Below are positions 1 through 9,295 of a stretch of DNA of 64,000 nucleotides, piece after piece. The stretch is from positions 992,001-1,056,000 of the forward strand of contig NZ_LR733406.1 in NCBI RefSeq assembly GCF_902506505.1. The letters are read 5' to 3'. Position 1 is the first letter of the stretch. Every line of letters starts with the position of its first letter. A model generated the notes under the pieces. It was not told where the DNA came from. It worked only from the letters and a program-made list of their open reading frames with translations, and ran no database searches. Source of the stretch: Pseudomonas sp. 8AS. GTDB taxonomy: Bacteria > Pseudomonadota > Gammaproteobacteria > Pseudomonadales > Pseudomonadaceae. Both the position numbers and the translations under genes were made by a program.

Positions 1-2
1 CG

Positions 3-587
3 CGCGCCCTGGAGCGTGAGCCGGCCCTGGCCGAGGCGCAGTGGGTGGCACTGGCGCAGCGGGCCGAGGTGATAGTCGTGCTCGGCTCCGGGCGCGAGGA
101 GGCCGATCCGGCCTGGGGCAGCGACCAGCCCAGCGCCACGGCGCTGGAGCGCTTGCGCTATGCCGCGCGCCTGCATCGCGCCTCCGGATTGCCCGTATTG
201 ATCAGTGGCGGCCTGCATTATGGCGAGCCGCCCAGCGAAGCCGGGTTGATGGCCGAGGTGCTGCAGCGTGATTTCGGCGTGGCGACCCGCTGGCGCGAGG
301 AGCGCAGCCGCACCACTTGGGAGAATGCCCAATACACGGCGGAGTTGTTGCGCGAGCAGGGTATCCGGCGGGTGGCGCTGGTGACCCAGGCGGCGCACAT
401 GCCGCGTTCGCGCTGGTGTTTCGAGCGGGCCGGGCTGCAGGTGGTGGCGGCGCCGCTGGGCTTTCTCGGCGTGGCCAATGCGCGGCCGCTGGGCGGCTGG
501 CTGCCGGAAGGCAAGGCGCTGTGGCAGAGCACCCGGCTGCTCAACGAGGCGCTGGGGCTGGCGGTCTATCCGCTGCTGTATCGGTAG
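3..587 (+). CDS. YdcF-family (DUF218) protein, 5' end outside window
   Basis: The reading frame is already open at the first bases of the window, so the true start lies upstream. The visible protein has the DUF218 hallmarks: a beta strand ending in the VIVVLGSG loop, then LISGG, a TTWENA segment matching the conserved T-x-E-NA motif, and VALVTQAAHMPRS near the middle. These are envelope-associated proteins related to SanA and YdcF with no settled biochemical role. Often one or two membrane segments precede this domain, which would fit the missing N-terminus. It ends just before an inverted repeat and converges on lnt. The family call is firm; the function is unknown. Confidence 0.85.
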   Translation, partial: RALEREPALAEAQWVALAQRAEVIVVLGSGREEADPAWGSDQPSATALERLRYAARLHRASGLPVLISGGLHYGEPPSEAGLMAEVLQRDFGVATRWREERSRTTWENAQYTAELLREQGIRRVALVTQAAHMPRSRWCFERAGLQVVAAPLGFLGVANARPLGGWLPEGKALWQSTRLLNEALGLAVYPLLYR

Positions 588-591
588 GTTG

Positions 592-652
592 GGTTGAGGG
601 GCGCAGCCCCGAAGCCCAACGTGCGGGGTGTTGGGCTTCGCTGCGCTCAACC
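592..652. repeat. REP-like inverted repeat between convergent genes
   Basis: Imperfect arms at 592-620 and 630-652 share the core GGTTGAG...GCAG...GAAGCCCAAC and its complement GTTGGGCTTCGCTGCGCTCAACC (listed as arms, not one run). The hairpin fills the whole gap between the YdcF gene and the end of lnt. It may act as a two-way transcription barrier, but there is no clear T-run. Sequences of this type recur in intergenic regions of many pseudomonads. Confidence 0.7.
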
Positions 653-657
653 GCAAT

Positions 658-2205
658 CTACAGTTGAGCCGGGCTCATGGCCTGGTCGTTTGGCTCGCGC
701 CGCCGTGCCCACAGGGCCCAGCCGAGCAGGGCCAGGCACACCCCGGCCAGCGGCCAGGCGCGCCAGACCAGATAGGGCGTCAGGCCCTGCATGGCCTGTA
801 CTTCGCCATACAGCACGGCCTTCTGGAACTGCGGGATCTGCGCGGTGATGCGCCCCTGCGGGTCGATCAGCGCGGTGACGCCATTGTTGGTGGCGCGGAT
901 CATCCAGCGCCCGGCCTCCAGTGCGCGCATCTGTGCCATCTGCAGGTGTTGCAGGGGGCCGATGGAGGTGCCGAACCAGGTGTCGTTGCTGATGGTCAGC
1001 AGCAGGTCGCTGCGCGCGGCCAGGCCGGCGGCGAATTCCGGGTAGACCACCTCGTAGCAGATGAACGGCGCGATCTGCAGGCCCTTGGCTTGCAGCAGCG
1101 CCTGGTCGGCCGGGCCGCGGGCGAAGTCGGACATCGGCAGGTCGAAGAAGGCGATCAGCCCGCGCAGCACGTCCTGCAGCGGCACGTACTCGCCGAACGG
1201 CACCAGCTTCTGCTTGAGGTAGGTGCCCTGGCCGTCGCCGACCACGGTGATGCCGTTGTAGTAGCGCTTCTCGCCCTGCTCGTTGGCCTGGCGGATCGGC
1301 ACGCCGGTGATCAGCGCGGCCTGGCGCTCCTGGGCGACGCGGCCCATGAACTGCAGGTAGCCTTCGGCGAACTCCTTGAGCACCGGCACGGCGGTTTCCG
1401 GCCAGATGATCAGGTCGGCCGGCTGGCTGCCCAGGGTCAGGTCGCGGTACAGCTCCAGTTGGACGCGCAGCTGGGCCGGGTCCCACTTGAGGTTCTGCTC
1501 GACATTGCCCTGCATCACCGCGACTTTCAGCGGCGCGCCCTTGGCCTGGGTCCAGTTGTGCCCCTGCAGGGCCAGGCTGGTCAGCCACGGTGCCAGCAGC
1601 AGGGCCAGGGCCGTGGCCAGCTGCGCCTTGCTGCCGCGCAGGCGCGGCAGGTTGACCAGTAGCGCGGCGCTCAGGGCCAGGCTCAGGGACAGCAGCCACA
1701 GGCCGCCGATCGGCGCCAGGCTGGCCAGCGGGCCGTGCAGCTGGCTGTAGCCGGCATACAGCCAGGGAAAGCCGGTGAGGAACCAGCTGCGGAACGCTTC
1801 CTGGGCCAGCCACAAGGCGGCGAAGGCCAGGGCGTCGGCCAGTGGCACCTCGTTGCGGCGCAGCCAGCGCGCCCACAGCCAGCCGCTGAGGGCGAATAGC
1901 AGGCCGAGGCCGCCGACGAAGCCCAGGGTCAGCGCTGCGGCCAGTGGCGGCGAGGCGGCGCCATAGTCGTGGATGCTGACGTAGACCCAGCTGGTGCCGC
2001 TGAGGAACAGGCCGAAGCCATAGCTCCAGCCGCGCAGCAGTGCCTGGCGCGGCTTGAGGTCGCGCAGGCCGAGGTAGAACAGGGCGATCGAGACGATGGC
2101 CAGCGGCCAGATATCGAAGGGGGCGAGCGCCAGGGTGGTGAGGGCGCCGGCGGCGATGGCCAGCAGGTTGCCCGGCCAGCCGGGTTGGGTGATCCAGCGC
2201 ATCAT
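658..2205 (-). CDS. lnt: Apolipoprotein N-acyltransferase
   Basis: Lnt adds the third acyl chain to the N-terminal cysteine of lipoproteins, using phospholipid as donor, in the inner membrane. The 515-residue product has about six hydrophobic segments in residues 12-215, followed by a nitrilase-like periplasmic domain. The catalytic triad is visible as Glu270 in WPETAVP, Lys331 in YLKQKLVPFGEY and Cys383 in FICYEVVYPE. Length fits the family. Two ATG codons lie in tandem at the start (2205 and 2202). The upstream AAGGA is better spaced for the second, so the protein may begin one residue later. It is the last gene of the ybeZ-ybeY-corC-lnt series, separated from corC by 172 bases with a hairpin. 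Confidence 0.97.
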   Translation of the reverse strand: MMRWITQPGWPGNLLAIAAGALTTLALAPFDIWPLAIVSIALFYLGLRDLKPRQALLRGWSYGFGLFLSGTSWVYVSIHDYGAASPPLAAALTLGFVGGLGLLFALSGWLWARWLRRNEVPLADALAFAALWLAQEAFRSWFLTGFPWLYAGYSQLHGPLASLAPIGGLWLLSLSLALSAALLVNLPRLRGSKAQLATALALLLAPWLTSLALQGHNWTQAKGAPLKVAVMQGNVEQNLKWDPAQLRVQLELYRDLTLGSQPADLIIWPETAVPVLKEFAEGYLQFMGRVAQERQAALITGVPIRQANEQGEKRYYNGITVVGDGQGTYLKQKLVPFGEYVPLQDVLRGLIAFFDLPMSDFARGPADQALLQAKGLQIAPFICYEVVYPEFAAGLAARSDLLLTISNDTWFGTSIGPLQHLQMAQMRALEAGRWMIRATNNGVTALIDPQGRITAQIPQFQKAVLYGEVQAMQGLTPYLVWRAWPLAGVCLALLGWALWARRREPNDQAMSPAQL

Positions 2206-2340
2206 GCGTCCTTGATCAGGGGAAATCAGGCGGGCAAGGGTACTGGATGGGCGGGGAGGCTGGAAGTCGAGCGGTTCTGGGTGGCGATGCCTGGTCGTGG
2301 CGGGCAGTGTTGTCGCGGCCGGGGCCGCTTTTGCCAGTGC

Positions 2341-2365
2341 GCAGCCCGGATTGCGCCCGGGCTGC
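2341..2365. repeat. Hairpin between corC and lnt
   Basis: Perfect 9-base arms, GCAGCCCGG at 2341-2349 and CCGGGCTGC at 2357-2365, lie 13 bases after the corC stop on the minus strand. No T-run follows, so it is more likely an mRNA stability or attenuation element than a full terminator. The rest of this 172-base gap shows nothing clear. Confidence 0.5.
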
Positions 2366-2377
2366 GGGGCGAAGCGC

Positions 2378-3217
2378 TTAACGCTCCAGTGGGGTCAGGC
2401 GCAGCAGGTGGATGCGGCGGCTGTCGGCGTTGAGCACACGGAAGCGGTATTCGCCGATCTCGGTGATTTCGTTGCGCTTGGGCAGGTGGCCGAAGGCGCT
2501 CATCACCAGGCCGCCGACGGTGTCGAACTCGTCGTCGGGGAAGCCGGTGTCGAAGGCTTCGTTGAAGTTCTCGATCGGCGTCAGCGCCTTGACCAGGAAG
2601 TCGCCGGACGGCAGCGGCTTGATGTAGCTGTCTTCCTCGACGTCATGCTCGTCCTCGATCTCGCCGACGATCTGCTCCAGCACGTCCTCGATGGTCACCA
2701 GTCCGGCCACGCCGCCGTATTCGTCGATGACCACGGCCATGTGGTTGTGGTTGGCGCGGAACTCGCGCAGCAGCACGTTGAGGCGCTTGGACTCCGGCAC
2801 GAAGGTGGCCGGGCGCAGCAGGTCCTTGATGTTGAACGGCTTGCTGCCGTCCTGCAGGATCAGCGGCAGCAGGTCCTTGGCCAGCAGGATGCCGATCACC
2901 TCGTCGATGCTTTCGCCGATCACCGGGTAGCGCGAGTGGGCCGAGTCGATGATCGCCGGGAGGAATTCCTGCGGCGTCTGGCAGGCCTTGATGCTGACCA
3001 TCTGCGAGCGCGGCACCATGATGTCGCGCACCTGCAGGTCGGCGACCTGGATGGCGCCCTCGACAATGGCCAGCGCTTCGCTGTCGAGCAGCTTGTTCTG
3101 GTGTGCGTCACGCAGCACTTCCAGCAGCTCCTGGCGGTTTCTCGGCTCATGAGCAAAAGCCTGGGTCAGCTTGTTCAGCCAGGACTTCTGCTCGTTGCTC
3201 GATCGGTCTTCGCTCAT
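2378..3217 (-). CDS. corC: CorC/YbeX-type CBS domain protein
   Basis: This 279-residue protein has the soluble CorC layout: a short charged N-terminus (SLNKLTQ-like region), two CBS domains at about residues 65-185 (first opening with VRDIMVPRSQM, second with VVIDEYGGVAGLVTIEDVLEQIVGEI), and a C-terminal CorC/HlyC transporter-associated domain at about 200-279. CorC proteins are linked to Mg2+/Co2+ resistance, and YbeX also to ribosome metabolism. No membrane segments are present. It sits 51 bases after ybeY, in the conserved ybeZYX-lnt order, which points to shared work in RNA and envelope homeostasis. Family assignment is certain; the exact molecular role is not. Confidence 0.93.
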   Translation of the reverse strand: MSEDRSSNEQKSWLNKLTQAFAHEPRNRQELLEVLRDAHQNKLLDSEALAIVEGAIQVADLQVRDIMVPRSQMVSIKACQTPQEFLPAIIDSAHSRYPVIGESIDEVIGILLAKDLLPLILQDGSKPFNIKDLLRPATFVPESKRLNVLLREFRANHNHMAVVIDEYGGVAGLVTIEDVLEQIVGEIEDEHDVEEDSYIKPLPSGDFLVKALTPIENFNEAFDTGFPDDEFDTVGGLVMSAFGHLPKRNEITEIGEYRFRVLNADSRRIHLLRLTPLER

Positions 3218-3268
3218 GGTGTGTGTCTCAGGGCCTTCTTCGTTGGGCAGTTATTAGGGTGTTGGCAG

Positions 3269-3727
3269 TTATTCGTCGGCGGCGTACGGGTCGGGGTGGC
3301 CCAGTTCGGCCAGCAATTGCCGTTCCAGGGCTTCCATCTCCTCGGCTTCCTCGTCTTCGAGGTGGTCGTAGCCGAGCAGGTGCAGGCAGCCGTGGATCAC
3401 CAGGTGGGCCCAGTGCGCCTCGCTGGTTTTGCCTTGTTCGGAGGCTTCGCGCTCGACCACCGGCACGCAGATCACCAGGTCGCCGAGCAGTGGGATGTCC
3501 AGCAGCCCATCCGGCACATCGGCGGGGAAGGACAGCACGTTGGTGGCGTAGTCCTTGTGCCGGAAGCTGTGGTTCAGCTCGCGGCCTTCGGCTTCGTCAA
3601 CCAGGCGAATGGTCAGCTCGGAGTCGGCCGTGCGCTGGCGCAGGGCCAGTTCGCACCAGCGGCGAAATTGCGCCTCGCTCGGCAGTTGGCTGGCGGCCGA
3701 GGCATTCTGCAGGTCGAGTTCAAGCAT
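3269..3727 (-). CDS. ybeY: Endoribonuclease / rRNA maturation factor YbeY
   Basis: YbeY is a zinc-dependent endoribonuclease for 16S rRNA 3'-end maturation and ribosome quality control. The 152-residue product carries the metal-binding signature [11 protein letters not shown] at about residues 113-123, preceded by the conserved NVLSFPAD segment. The start overlaps the end of ybeZ by 8 bases, implying translational coupling with the PhoH-like ATPase that works with it. Length is normal for the family. Confidence 0.97.
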   Translation of the reverse strand: MLELDLQNASAASQLPSEAQFRRWCELALRQRTADSELTIRLVDEAEGRELNHSFRHKDYATNVLSFPADVPDGLLDIPLLGDLVICVPVVEREASEQGKTSEAHWAHLVIHGCLHLLGYDHLEDEEAEEMEALERQLLAELGHPDPYAADE

Positions 3728-4727
3728 CGCGCTGGCTGTCCCGGTGCTCGATCTTGCTCGGCTGACGCTCCTCGAAGCGCTCGTAGGCTTCGACGATGCG
3801 CTGCACCAGCGGGTGGCGCACCACGTCCTTGGGCTTGAAGTGGGTGAAGGTGATGCCGGGCACGTCGCGCAGTACTTCGATCACGTGGGTCAGGCCAGAC
3901 TTGGTGCCGCGCGGCAGGTCGACCTGGGTGATATCGCCGGTAATGACGGCCGTCGAACCGAAGCCGATGCGGGTGAGGAACATCTTCATCTGCTCGAGGG
4001 TGGTGTTCTGACTCTCGTCGAGAATGATGAAGCTGTTGTTAAGGGTGCGCCCGCGCATGTAAGCCAGCGGGGCGATCTCGATCACCTGCTTCTCGATCAG
4101 CTTGGCCACCTGTTCGAAGCCGAGCATCTCGTAGAGCGCGTCGTACAGCGGGCGCAGGTAGGGGTCGATCTTCTGCGCCAGGTCGCCGGGGAGGAAACCG
4201 AGCTTCTCGCCGGCCTCGACCGCCGGGCGCACCAGCAGGATGCGTCGCACCTGTTCGCGCTCCAGCGCGTCGACCGCGCAGGCCACCGCCAGGTAGGTCT
4301 TGCCGGTGCCGGCCGGGCCGACGCCGAAGTTGATGTCGTTGTCCAGAATCGACTTCACGTAGCGCTGCTGGTTGGCGCCGCGCGGCTTGATCACGCCTTT
4401 CTTGGTGCGCAGGGTGACGCCGCCGGTGCTGCGTGGGTCGCTGTTGAGTTCCTCGATCCCCGACTCCTGCAGGAACAGGTGCACCAGATCCGGCGACAGC
4501 TCGGTACCCTTGGTTTCCCGGTACAGGCGGCGCAGCAGGTTTTCTGCAGAGTGGGTGTGGTGCGGTTCGCCGATCAGCTCGAATTGATTGCCGCGGTTGC
4601 GGATTTCAATGGCCAGGCGTTGTTCGATCAAGCGCAGGTGCTCGTCGAATTGCCCGCAGAGATTGGCGAAGCGGCGTGCTTCGAAGGGTTCGAGGGTGAA
4701 ACGATGCGGTTCTATGGGCGCGTTCAA
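3720..4727 (-). CDS. ybeZ: PhoH-like ATPase YbeZ
   Basis: This 335-residue protein shows the PhoH-type P-loop [11 protein letters not shown] near residue 130 and the Walker B-like [11 protein letters not shown] near residue 205, followed by [11 protein letters not shown]. An N-terminal KH-like region fits the YbeZ subfamily. YbeZ is thought to couple ATP hydrolysis or helicase activity to YbeY in rRNA processing. It is the first gene of the ybeZ-ybeY-corC-lnt operon. The gap of 97 bases to miaB upstream may hold a promoter, but no convincing boxes were seen. Confidence 0.96.
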   Translation of the reverse strand: MNAPIEPHRFTLEPFEARRFANLCGQFDEHLRLIEQRLAIEIRNRGNQFELIGEPHHTHSAENLLRRLYRETKGTELSPDLVHLFLQESGIEELNSDPRSTGGVTLRTKKGVIKPRGANQQRYVKSILDNDINFGVGPAGTGKTYLAVACAVDALEREQVRRILLVRPAVEAGEKLGFLPGDLAQKIDPYLRPLYDALYEMLGFEQVAKLIEKQVIEIAPLAYMRGRTLNNSFIILDESQNTTLEQMKMFLTRIGFGSTAVITGDITQVDLPRGTKSGLTHVIEVLRDVPGITFTHFKPKDVVRHPLVQRIVEAYERFEERQPSKIEHRDSQRDA

Positions 4728-4824
4728 AGTGGTTTTTTGGCCGCCAGTCGGCTGGGATGATGATCGAAGGATAACCCCGCGCGCCCCAGGGTGAAAGCAT
4801 GGGGGCGCGGAGAAAGAGTAGCCA

Positions 4825-6153
4825 TTAGTCGAGCAGGCTGCCGCGCAGGGAGTGGGGCAGGGCGTCGTCGATATGCACGTCGACGAACTGGCCGATCAGG
4901 CCCGGGTTGGCGCTGCGGAAGTTGACCACGCGGTTGCTCTCGGTGCGGCCCTGGAGCATGCCCGGGTCCTTCTTCGAGTAGTCGCTGACCAGGATGCGCT
5001 GCACGCTGCCGACCATCCGTCGGCTGTTCTCGAAGCCCTGCTGGCTGAGGCGGTGCTGGAGCAGGGCCAGGCGCTGTTTCTTGACCTCTTCCGGGGTGTC
5101 GTCGGGCAGGTCGGCGGCCGGGGTGCCGGGGCGCGAGCTGTAGACGAAGGAGTAGGAGAAGTCGAAGCCGACCTCCTCGATCAGCTTCATGGTCTGCTCG
5201 AAGTCTTTTTCCGTTTCCCCCGGAAAGCCGACGATGAAGTCCGAGCTGATCAAGATGTCCGGAACCGCCGCCTTGAGCTTGCGGATGCGCGACTTGTATT
5301 CCAGCGCCGTGTGGTTGCGCTTCATCGCCGCCAGGATGCGGTCGGAGCCGGACTGCACCGGCAGGTGCAGGTGTTTGACCAGTTCCGGGATCTCCGCGTG
5401 GGCCTGGATCAGCGCGTCGGAGAACTCCAGCGGGTGGCTGGTGGTGTAGCGGATACGGTCGATGCCGTCGATGGCGGCGACCAGGTAGAGCAGTTCGGCG
5501 AAATCGGCGATGCTGCCGTCGCGGGTCGGGCCGCGGTAGCCGTTGACGTTCTGCCCGAGCAGGGTGACTTCACGCACGCCGTGCTCGGCGAGGTGGATGA
5601 TCTCGGCCAGCACGTCGTCCAGCGGGCGGCTGACTTCCTCGCCGCGGGTGTAGGGCACCACGCAGAAGGTGCAGTACTTGCTGCAGCCTTCCATGATCGA
5701 GACGAAGGCGCTGGGGCCGTCGATGCGCGGCTCGGGCAGGCGGTCGAATTTCTCGATCTCGGGGAAGCTGATGTCGACCTGGGCGGTCTTGGTTGAGCGC
5801 GCGGCGTCGATCATTTCCGGCAGGCGGTGCAGGGTCTGCGGGCCGAACACCACGTCGACATAGGGCGCGCGGTCGCGGATGGCGGCGCCTTCCTGGCTGG
5901 CCACGCAGCCGCCGACGCCGATCACCAGGTTGGGGTTTTCCAGTTTCAGCTCGCGCCAGCGGCCCAGCTGGGAAAATACCCGGTCCTGGGCTTTTTCGCG
6001 GATCGAGCAGGTATTGAGGAGGATCACGTCGGCTTCCGCCGGATTCTCCGTGACTTCCAGGGCCTGGTGTTCGCCCAGCAGATCGACCATGCGCGAGCTG
6101 TCGTACTCGTTCATCTGGCAACCGTGGGTTTCGATATAGAGCTTCTTGGCCAT
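4825..6153 (-). CDS. miaB: tRNA-2-methylthio-N6-dimethylallyladenosine synthase MiaB
   Basis: MiaB is a radical SAM methylthiotransferase that modifies A37 of tRNAs. Cysteines for the auxiliary cluster lie in [16 protein letters not shown] and GVGGCVAS of the N-terminal UPF0004 domain. The radical SAM cluster is in [17 protein letters not shown]-terminal TRAM domain follows. The frame stays open upstream to 6294, but the ATG at 6153 gives the normal N-terminus [12 protein letters not shown] and the usual length of 442 residues. It is divergent from the DUF1820 gene, with 133 bases between them. Confidence 0.97.
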   Translation of the reverse strand: MAKKLYIETHGCQMNEYDSSRMVDLLGEHQALEVTENPAEADVILLNTCSIREKAQDRVFSQLGRWRELKLENPNLVIGVGGCVASQEGAAIRDRAPYVDVVFGPQTLHRLPEMIDAARSTKTAQVDISFPEIEKFDRLPEPRIDGPSAFVSIMEGCSKYCTFCVVPYTRGEEVSRPLDDVLAEIIHLAEHGVREVTLLGQNVNGYRGPTRDGSIADFAELLYLVAAIDGIDRIRYTTSHPLEFSDALIQAHAEIPELVKHLHLPVQSGSDRILAAMKRNHTALEYKSRIRKLKAAVPDILISSDFIVGFPGETEKDFEQTMKLIEEVGFDFSYSFVYSSRPGTPAADLPDDTPEEVKKQRLALLQHRLSQQGFENSRRMVGSVQRILVSDYSKKDPGMLQGRTESNRVVNFRSANPGLIGQFVDVHIDDALPHSLRGSLLD

Positions 6154-6286
6154 GGGGTCTTCGTCGCGGGTGGTTCGATTGAACCGCGCATTATAGGGCG
6201 CGCACGGCGTGCTTCCTAGGCTTGCCTGTCCGGTGGCTATGCTATGCTTTGCACCCCCTTTTATTCCCGGTGTTTCCCCGTCGTCC

Positions 6287-6610
6287 ATGAGCAAGCGTGA
6301 ACCTATCTACAAGGTGATTTTCCTCAACCAGGGCCAGGTGTACGAGATGTACGCCAAGCAGATCTATCAAAGCGATCTGTGGGGCTTCCTGGAGGTCGAG
6401 GAGTTCGTCTTCGGCGAGCGCACCCAGGTGGTGGTCGACCCCAGCGAGGAAAAACTCAAGGCGCAGTTCGACGGCGTGGTGCGCAGCTTCGTGCCGATGC
6501 ACGCGATCATCCGCATCGACGAGGTCGAGCGCCTGGGCACGCCCAAGATCAGCGAGGCCAAGGGCAGCGGCAACGTGATGCCCTTCCCCATGCCGATGCC
6601 GGACAAGTAA
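6287..6610 (+). CDS. DUF1820 family protein
   Basis: This small soluble protein of 107 residues starts [17 protein letters not shown] and contains [11 protein letters not shown] and [10 protein letters not shown], the pattern of DUF1820, a short conserved family of gammaproteobacteria with no known function. The ATG at 6287 is preferred over an in-frame upstream ATG at 6209 because similarity begins there. The C-terminus is methionine- and proline-rich (PFPMPMPDK). It is divergent from miaB and converges on the Sel1 protein gene. Confidence 0.85.
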   Translation: MSKREPIYKVIFLNQGQVYEMYAKQIYQSDLWGFLEVEEFVFGERTQVVVDPSEEKLKAQFDGVVRSFVPMHAIIRIDEVERLGTPKISEAKGSGNVMPFPMPMPDK

Positions 6611-6637
6611 GGCGGTGTCAGGCGCCGCCGGGCAGGG

Positions 6638-7195
6638 TCACTGGTCGGGCTGGCTCGGCGTGAAGGCCGGTGCGGTGTCGATGGACTGCAGTTCCAGCAG
6701 GTAGTTGCGGAAGATCTGCCCGAGGACCTGGCTGGCCAGTTGCAGCTCTTCGCGGTTCATCTGCGCGGCGACCTGGTCGGCGCTGTCCATGGCCTCGTCC
6801 GAACCGTTGATCGCGGCCATCTTCAGCACGATATAGGCCTGCACGTTGTTGGCCGGGACGCCTTCGCCGCGGAAGAACATGCTGCCCAGGCGCAACTGGG
6901 CCTGGGCATTGCCTTGCAGCGAGGCCTGCTCGAACCAGTGCAGGGCCTGCGCCAGGTCGCGCGGCGCGCGCGTGCCGTCGTAATGGAATTCGCCCAGTTC
7001 GTACTGTGCGGCCGCGTCGCCCTGCTGGGCGGCCTGCTGGCAGGCGGCGAGGGCTTGCGGTAGATCTTCCGGGGCGGTGTTCAGCGAGCAGCGGCCGAGC
7101 GCGGGGATCAGCAAGGCGTCGCCTTCCGCATGGGCCGGCAGGGAAGGGGCAAGCAACAGGCAGCCCAGGATCAGGGCGCGGCCGGTGCATTTCAT
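6638..7195 (-). CDS. Secreted Sel1/TPR-repeat protein
   Basis: The product has 185 residues with a clear signal peptide (basic MKCTGRA start, hydrophobic LILGCLLLAPSL, cleavage after AHA at about residue 23). Sel1-like repeats follow: QGDAAAQYELGEFHYDG, LAQALHWFEQASLQGNAQAQLRLGSMFFRG and NNVQAYIVLKMAA. Such proteins usually serve as periplasmic or surface adaptors for protein-protein contacts. It stands alone between a convergent DUF1820 gene and the hemL terminator. No specific partner can be named. Confidence 0.8.
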   Translation of the reverse strand: MKCTGRALILGCLLLAPSLPAHAEGDALLIPALGRCSLNTAPEDLPQALAACQQAAQQGDAAAQYELGEFHYDGTRAPRDLAQALHWFEQASLQGNAQAQLRLGSMFFRGEGVPANNVQAYIVLKMAAINGSDEAMDSADQVAAQMNREELQLASQVLGQIFRNYLLELQSIDTAPAFTPSQPDQ

Positions 7196-7317
7196 GGGAA
7201 TTACAGTGCCTCGCGAAACCGACGGGCTCCAAGCCCGGCCGGCGGAACGCGCCGGCCGTCACATTATGTGATAAGCCGGTGCGCCGTTACAAAGTCTTTG
7301 CGGGCATTTGTGCCGGT

Positions 7318-7343
7318 AAAGGCGGCGGGATTGCCCCGCCGCC
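7318..7343 (-). terminator. Rho-independent terminator of hemL
   Basis: Reading the minus strand just after the hemL stop, GGCGGCGGG, a GCAAT loop and CCCGCCGCC form a perfect 9-bp stem followed by TTTA. The position fits the end of the thiD-thiE-hemL operon. Confidence 0.8.
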
Positions 7344-7348
7344 GGCCG

Positions 7349-8632
7349 TCACTTGAGTGCGGCGAAGGCGCGCTCGGCGGCGTCCAGGGTCAGTTGCAGC
7401 TCGGTTTCGCCGTGGGCGATCGAGGTGAAGCCGGCCTCGAAGGCGCTCGGGGCCAGGTACACGCCGCCTTCCAGCATCAGGTGGAAGAAGCGCTTGAAGC
7501 GTTCGGCATCGCTGGCCATCACGTCGTCGAAGGTGACGATGTCGTCTGCGCCGCTGAAGTACAGGCCGAACATGCCACCCGCCTGGGTGGTAACGAAGGG
7601 GATGCCGGCGGCATCGGCGCGATCCTGCAGGCCTTGCAGCATGCGGCTGGTGTAGTCGCTGAGTTCCTGGTGGAAGCCCGGACGGCTGATCAGCTTGAGG
7701 GTGGTCAGGCCGGCGGCCATGGCCAGCGGGTTGCCTGACAGGGTGCCGGCCTGGTAGACCGGGCCCAGCGGGGCGATGCAGCCCATGATCGCGCGCTTGC
7801 CGCCGAAGCAGCCGACCGGCATGCCGCCGCCGACGATCTTGCCGAAGGTCGACAGGTCCGGGGTCACGCCGTAGTGCGCCTGGGCGCCGCCGAGGGCGAC
7901 GCGGAAGCCGGTCATCACTTCGTCGAAGATCAGCACCACGCCATGCTTGTCGCACTGCTCGCGCAGGCCCTGGAGGAAGCCCGGGGCCGGCGGCACGCAG
8001 TTCATATTGCCGGCCACCGGCTCGACGATGATGCAGGCGACGGTCGAGCCGACTTCGGCCAGGCACTGCTCGACGGCGGCCAGGTCGTTGAACGGCAGAG
8101 TCAGGGTGTGCTTGGCAAAATCCGCCGGCACGCCCGCCGAACTCGGCACGCCCTGGGTCAGAAGGCCGGAGCCGGCCTTCACCAGCAGGCTGTCGGAGTG
8201 GCCGTGGTAGCAGCCTTCGAACTTGATGATCGCGTCGCGGCCGGTGTAGCCGCGGGCCAGGCGGATGGCGCTCATGGTCGCCTCGGTGCCGGAGCTGACC
8301 ATGCGCACCATCTCCATCGACGGCACGATGCTGCACACCAGGTCGGCCATCTCGGTTTCCATGGCGGTCGGCGCGCCGTAGGACAGGCCGTGCTGCAGCT
8401 GCTGGCGTACCGCGTCGAGCACTTGCGGGTGGCTGTGGCCGAGGATCATCGGGCCCCAGGAGCCGACGTAGTCGACGTAGCGCTTGTCATCCTCGTCGGT
8501 GACGTAGGCGCCTTCGGCATGCTTGAAGAACAGCGGGGTGCCGCCGACGCTCTTGAAGGCGCGCACCGGCGAGTTGACGCCGCCGGGGATGTGCTTCTGG
8601 GCGTTGGCGAACAGGGTTTCGGAACGGGACAT
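7349..8632 (-). CDS. hemL: Glutamate-1-semialdehyde 2,1-aminomutase
   Basis: HemL converts glutamate-1-semialdehyde to 5-aminolevulinate, the first committed tetrapyrrole precursor in the C5 pathway. The 427-residue protein shows class III PLP aminotransferase features: [13 protein letters not shown] at the N-terminus, [23 protein letters not shown], and the PLP lysine in [14 protein letters not shown]. Length is typical. The gene is 17 bases downstream of thiE, last in a thiD-thiE-hemL operon, and is closed by a strong terminator. Confidence 0.98.
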   Translation of the reverse strand: MSRSETLFANAQKHIPGGVNSPVRAFKSVGGTPLFFKHAEGAYVTDEDDKRYVDYVGSWGPMILGHSHPQVLDAVRQQLQHGLSYGAPTAMETEMADLVCSIVPSMEMVRMVSSGTEATMSAIRLARGYTGRDAIIKFEGCYHGHSDSLLVKAGSGLLTQGVPSSAGVPADFAKHTLTLPFNDLAAVEQCLAEVGSTVACIIVEPVAGNMNCVPPAPGFLQGLREQCDKHGVVLIFDEVMTGFRVALGGAQAHYGVTPDLSTFGKIVGGGMPVGCFGGKRAIMGCIAPLGPVYQAGTLSGNPLAMAAGLTTLKLISRPGFHQELSDYTSRMLQGLQDRADAAGIPFVTTQAGGMFGLYFSGADDIVTFDDVMASDAERFKRFFHLMLEGGVYLAPSAFEAGFTSIAHGETELQLTLDAAERAFAALK

Positions 8633-8649
8633 GACAGGGCTCTCTCGAA

Positions 8650-9285
8650 TCAGGAGGACGGGAACAGCACGCTGAACGCGCGCGCGCGCCTCTCCACCTC
8701 GGCGGCAGAGGGGGCGGAAAACAGGGCGTGGACCACGGCCAGCAGGTCGGCGCCGGCGCGGATCAGACCGCCGGCGTTATCCAGGGTGATGCCGCCGATG
8801 GCCACCAGCGGCACATTGAAGTGCGCGCGGGCCTGGGTCAGCAGCTCGGGGGTGGCGGCGGGTGCACCAGGCTTGGTGTTGGAGTTGAAGAAACGGCCGA
8901 AGGCCAGGTAGCTGGCGCCTTCGCGACTGGCGGTGGCGGCCAGCTCCAGCTGGGCGTGGCAGGTGGCGCCGATGATCGCCCGGCGCCCGAGCAGGGCGCG
9001 GGCGGCGGCCAGCGAGCCGTCGCCCTGGCCCAAGTGCAGGCCGACGCCCAGGCGCGCGGCCAGCTCGGCATCGTCATTGATGATCAGCCCGGCGCCGTAG
9101 CGCAGGCACAGCTCGCGCAGGGCCTCGGCCTCGCGCAGACGGCGGGCGGCATCGGCGGACTTGTCGCGGTACTGCAGCAGGCGGGCGCCGCCCTTCAGGG
9201 CCGCCTCGACATAGGGCAGCAGGCGGCCATCGGCCAGCAGCTGGCTGTCGGTGATGGCATACAGCCCGCGAAGCGGCGTGCTCAC
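8650..9285 (-). CDS. thiE: Thiamine-phosphate synthase
   Basis: ThiE joins HMP pyrophosphate with the thiazole phosphate to make thiamine phosphate. The TIM-barrel protein of 211 residues shows [10 protein letters not shown] at its start, [34 protein letters not shown], and [25 protein letters not shown] near the end, all standard ThiE segments. It lies 10 bases after thiD, which makes one of its substrates, and before hemL. Confidence 0.97.
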   Translation of the reverse strand: MSTPLRGLYAITDSQLLADGRLLPYVEAALKGGARLLQYRDKSADAARRLREAEALRELCLRYGAGLIINDDAELAARLGVGLHLGQGDGSLAAARALLGRRAIIGATCHAQLELAATASREGASYLAFGRFFNSNTKPGAPAATPELLTQARAHFNVPLVAIGGITLDNAGGLIRAGADLLAVVHALFSAPSAAEVERRARAFSVLFPSS

Positions 9286-9295
9286 GAACGGCTAC

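Noticed and set aside
2297..3838. Plus-strand frame of 513 codons opposite corC and ybeY
   Set aside because: Antisense shadow; corC and ybeY on the minus strand are unambiguous.
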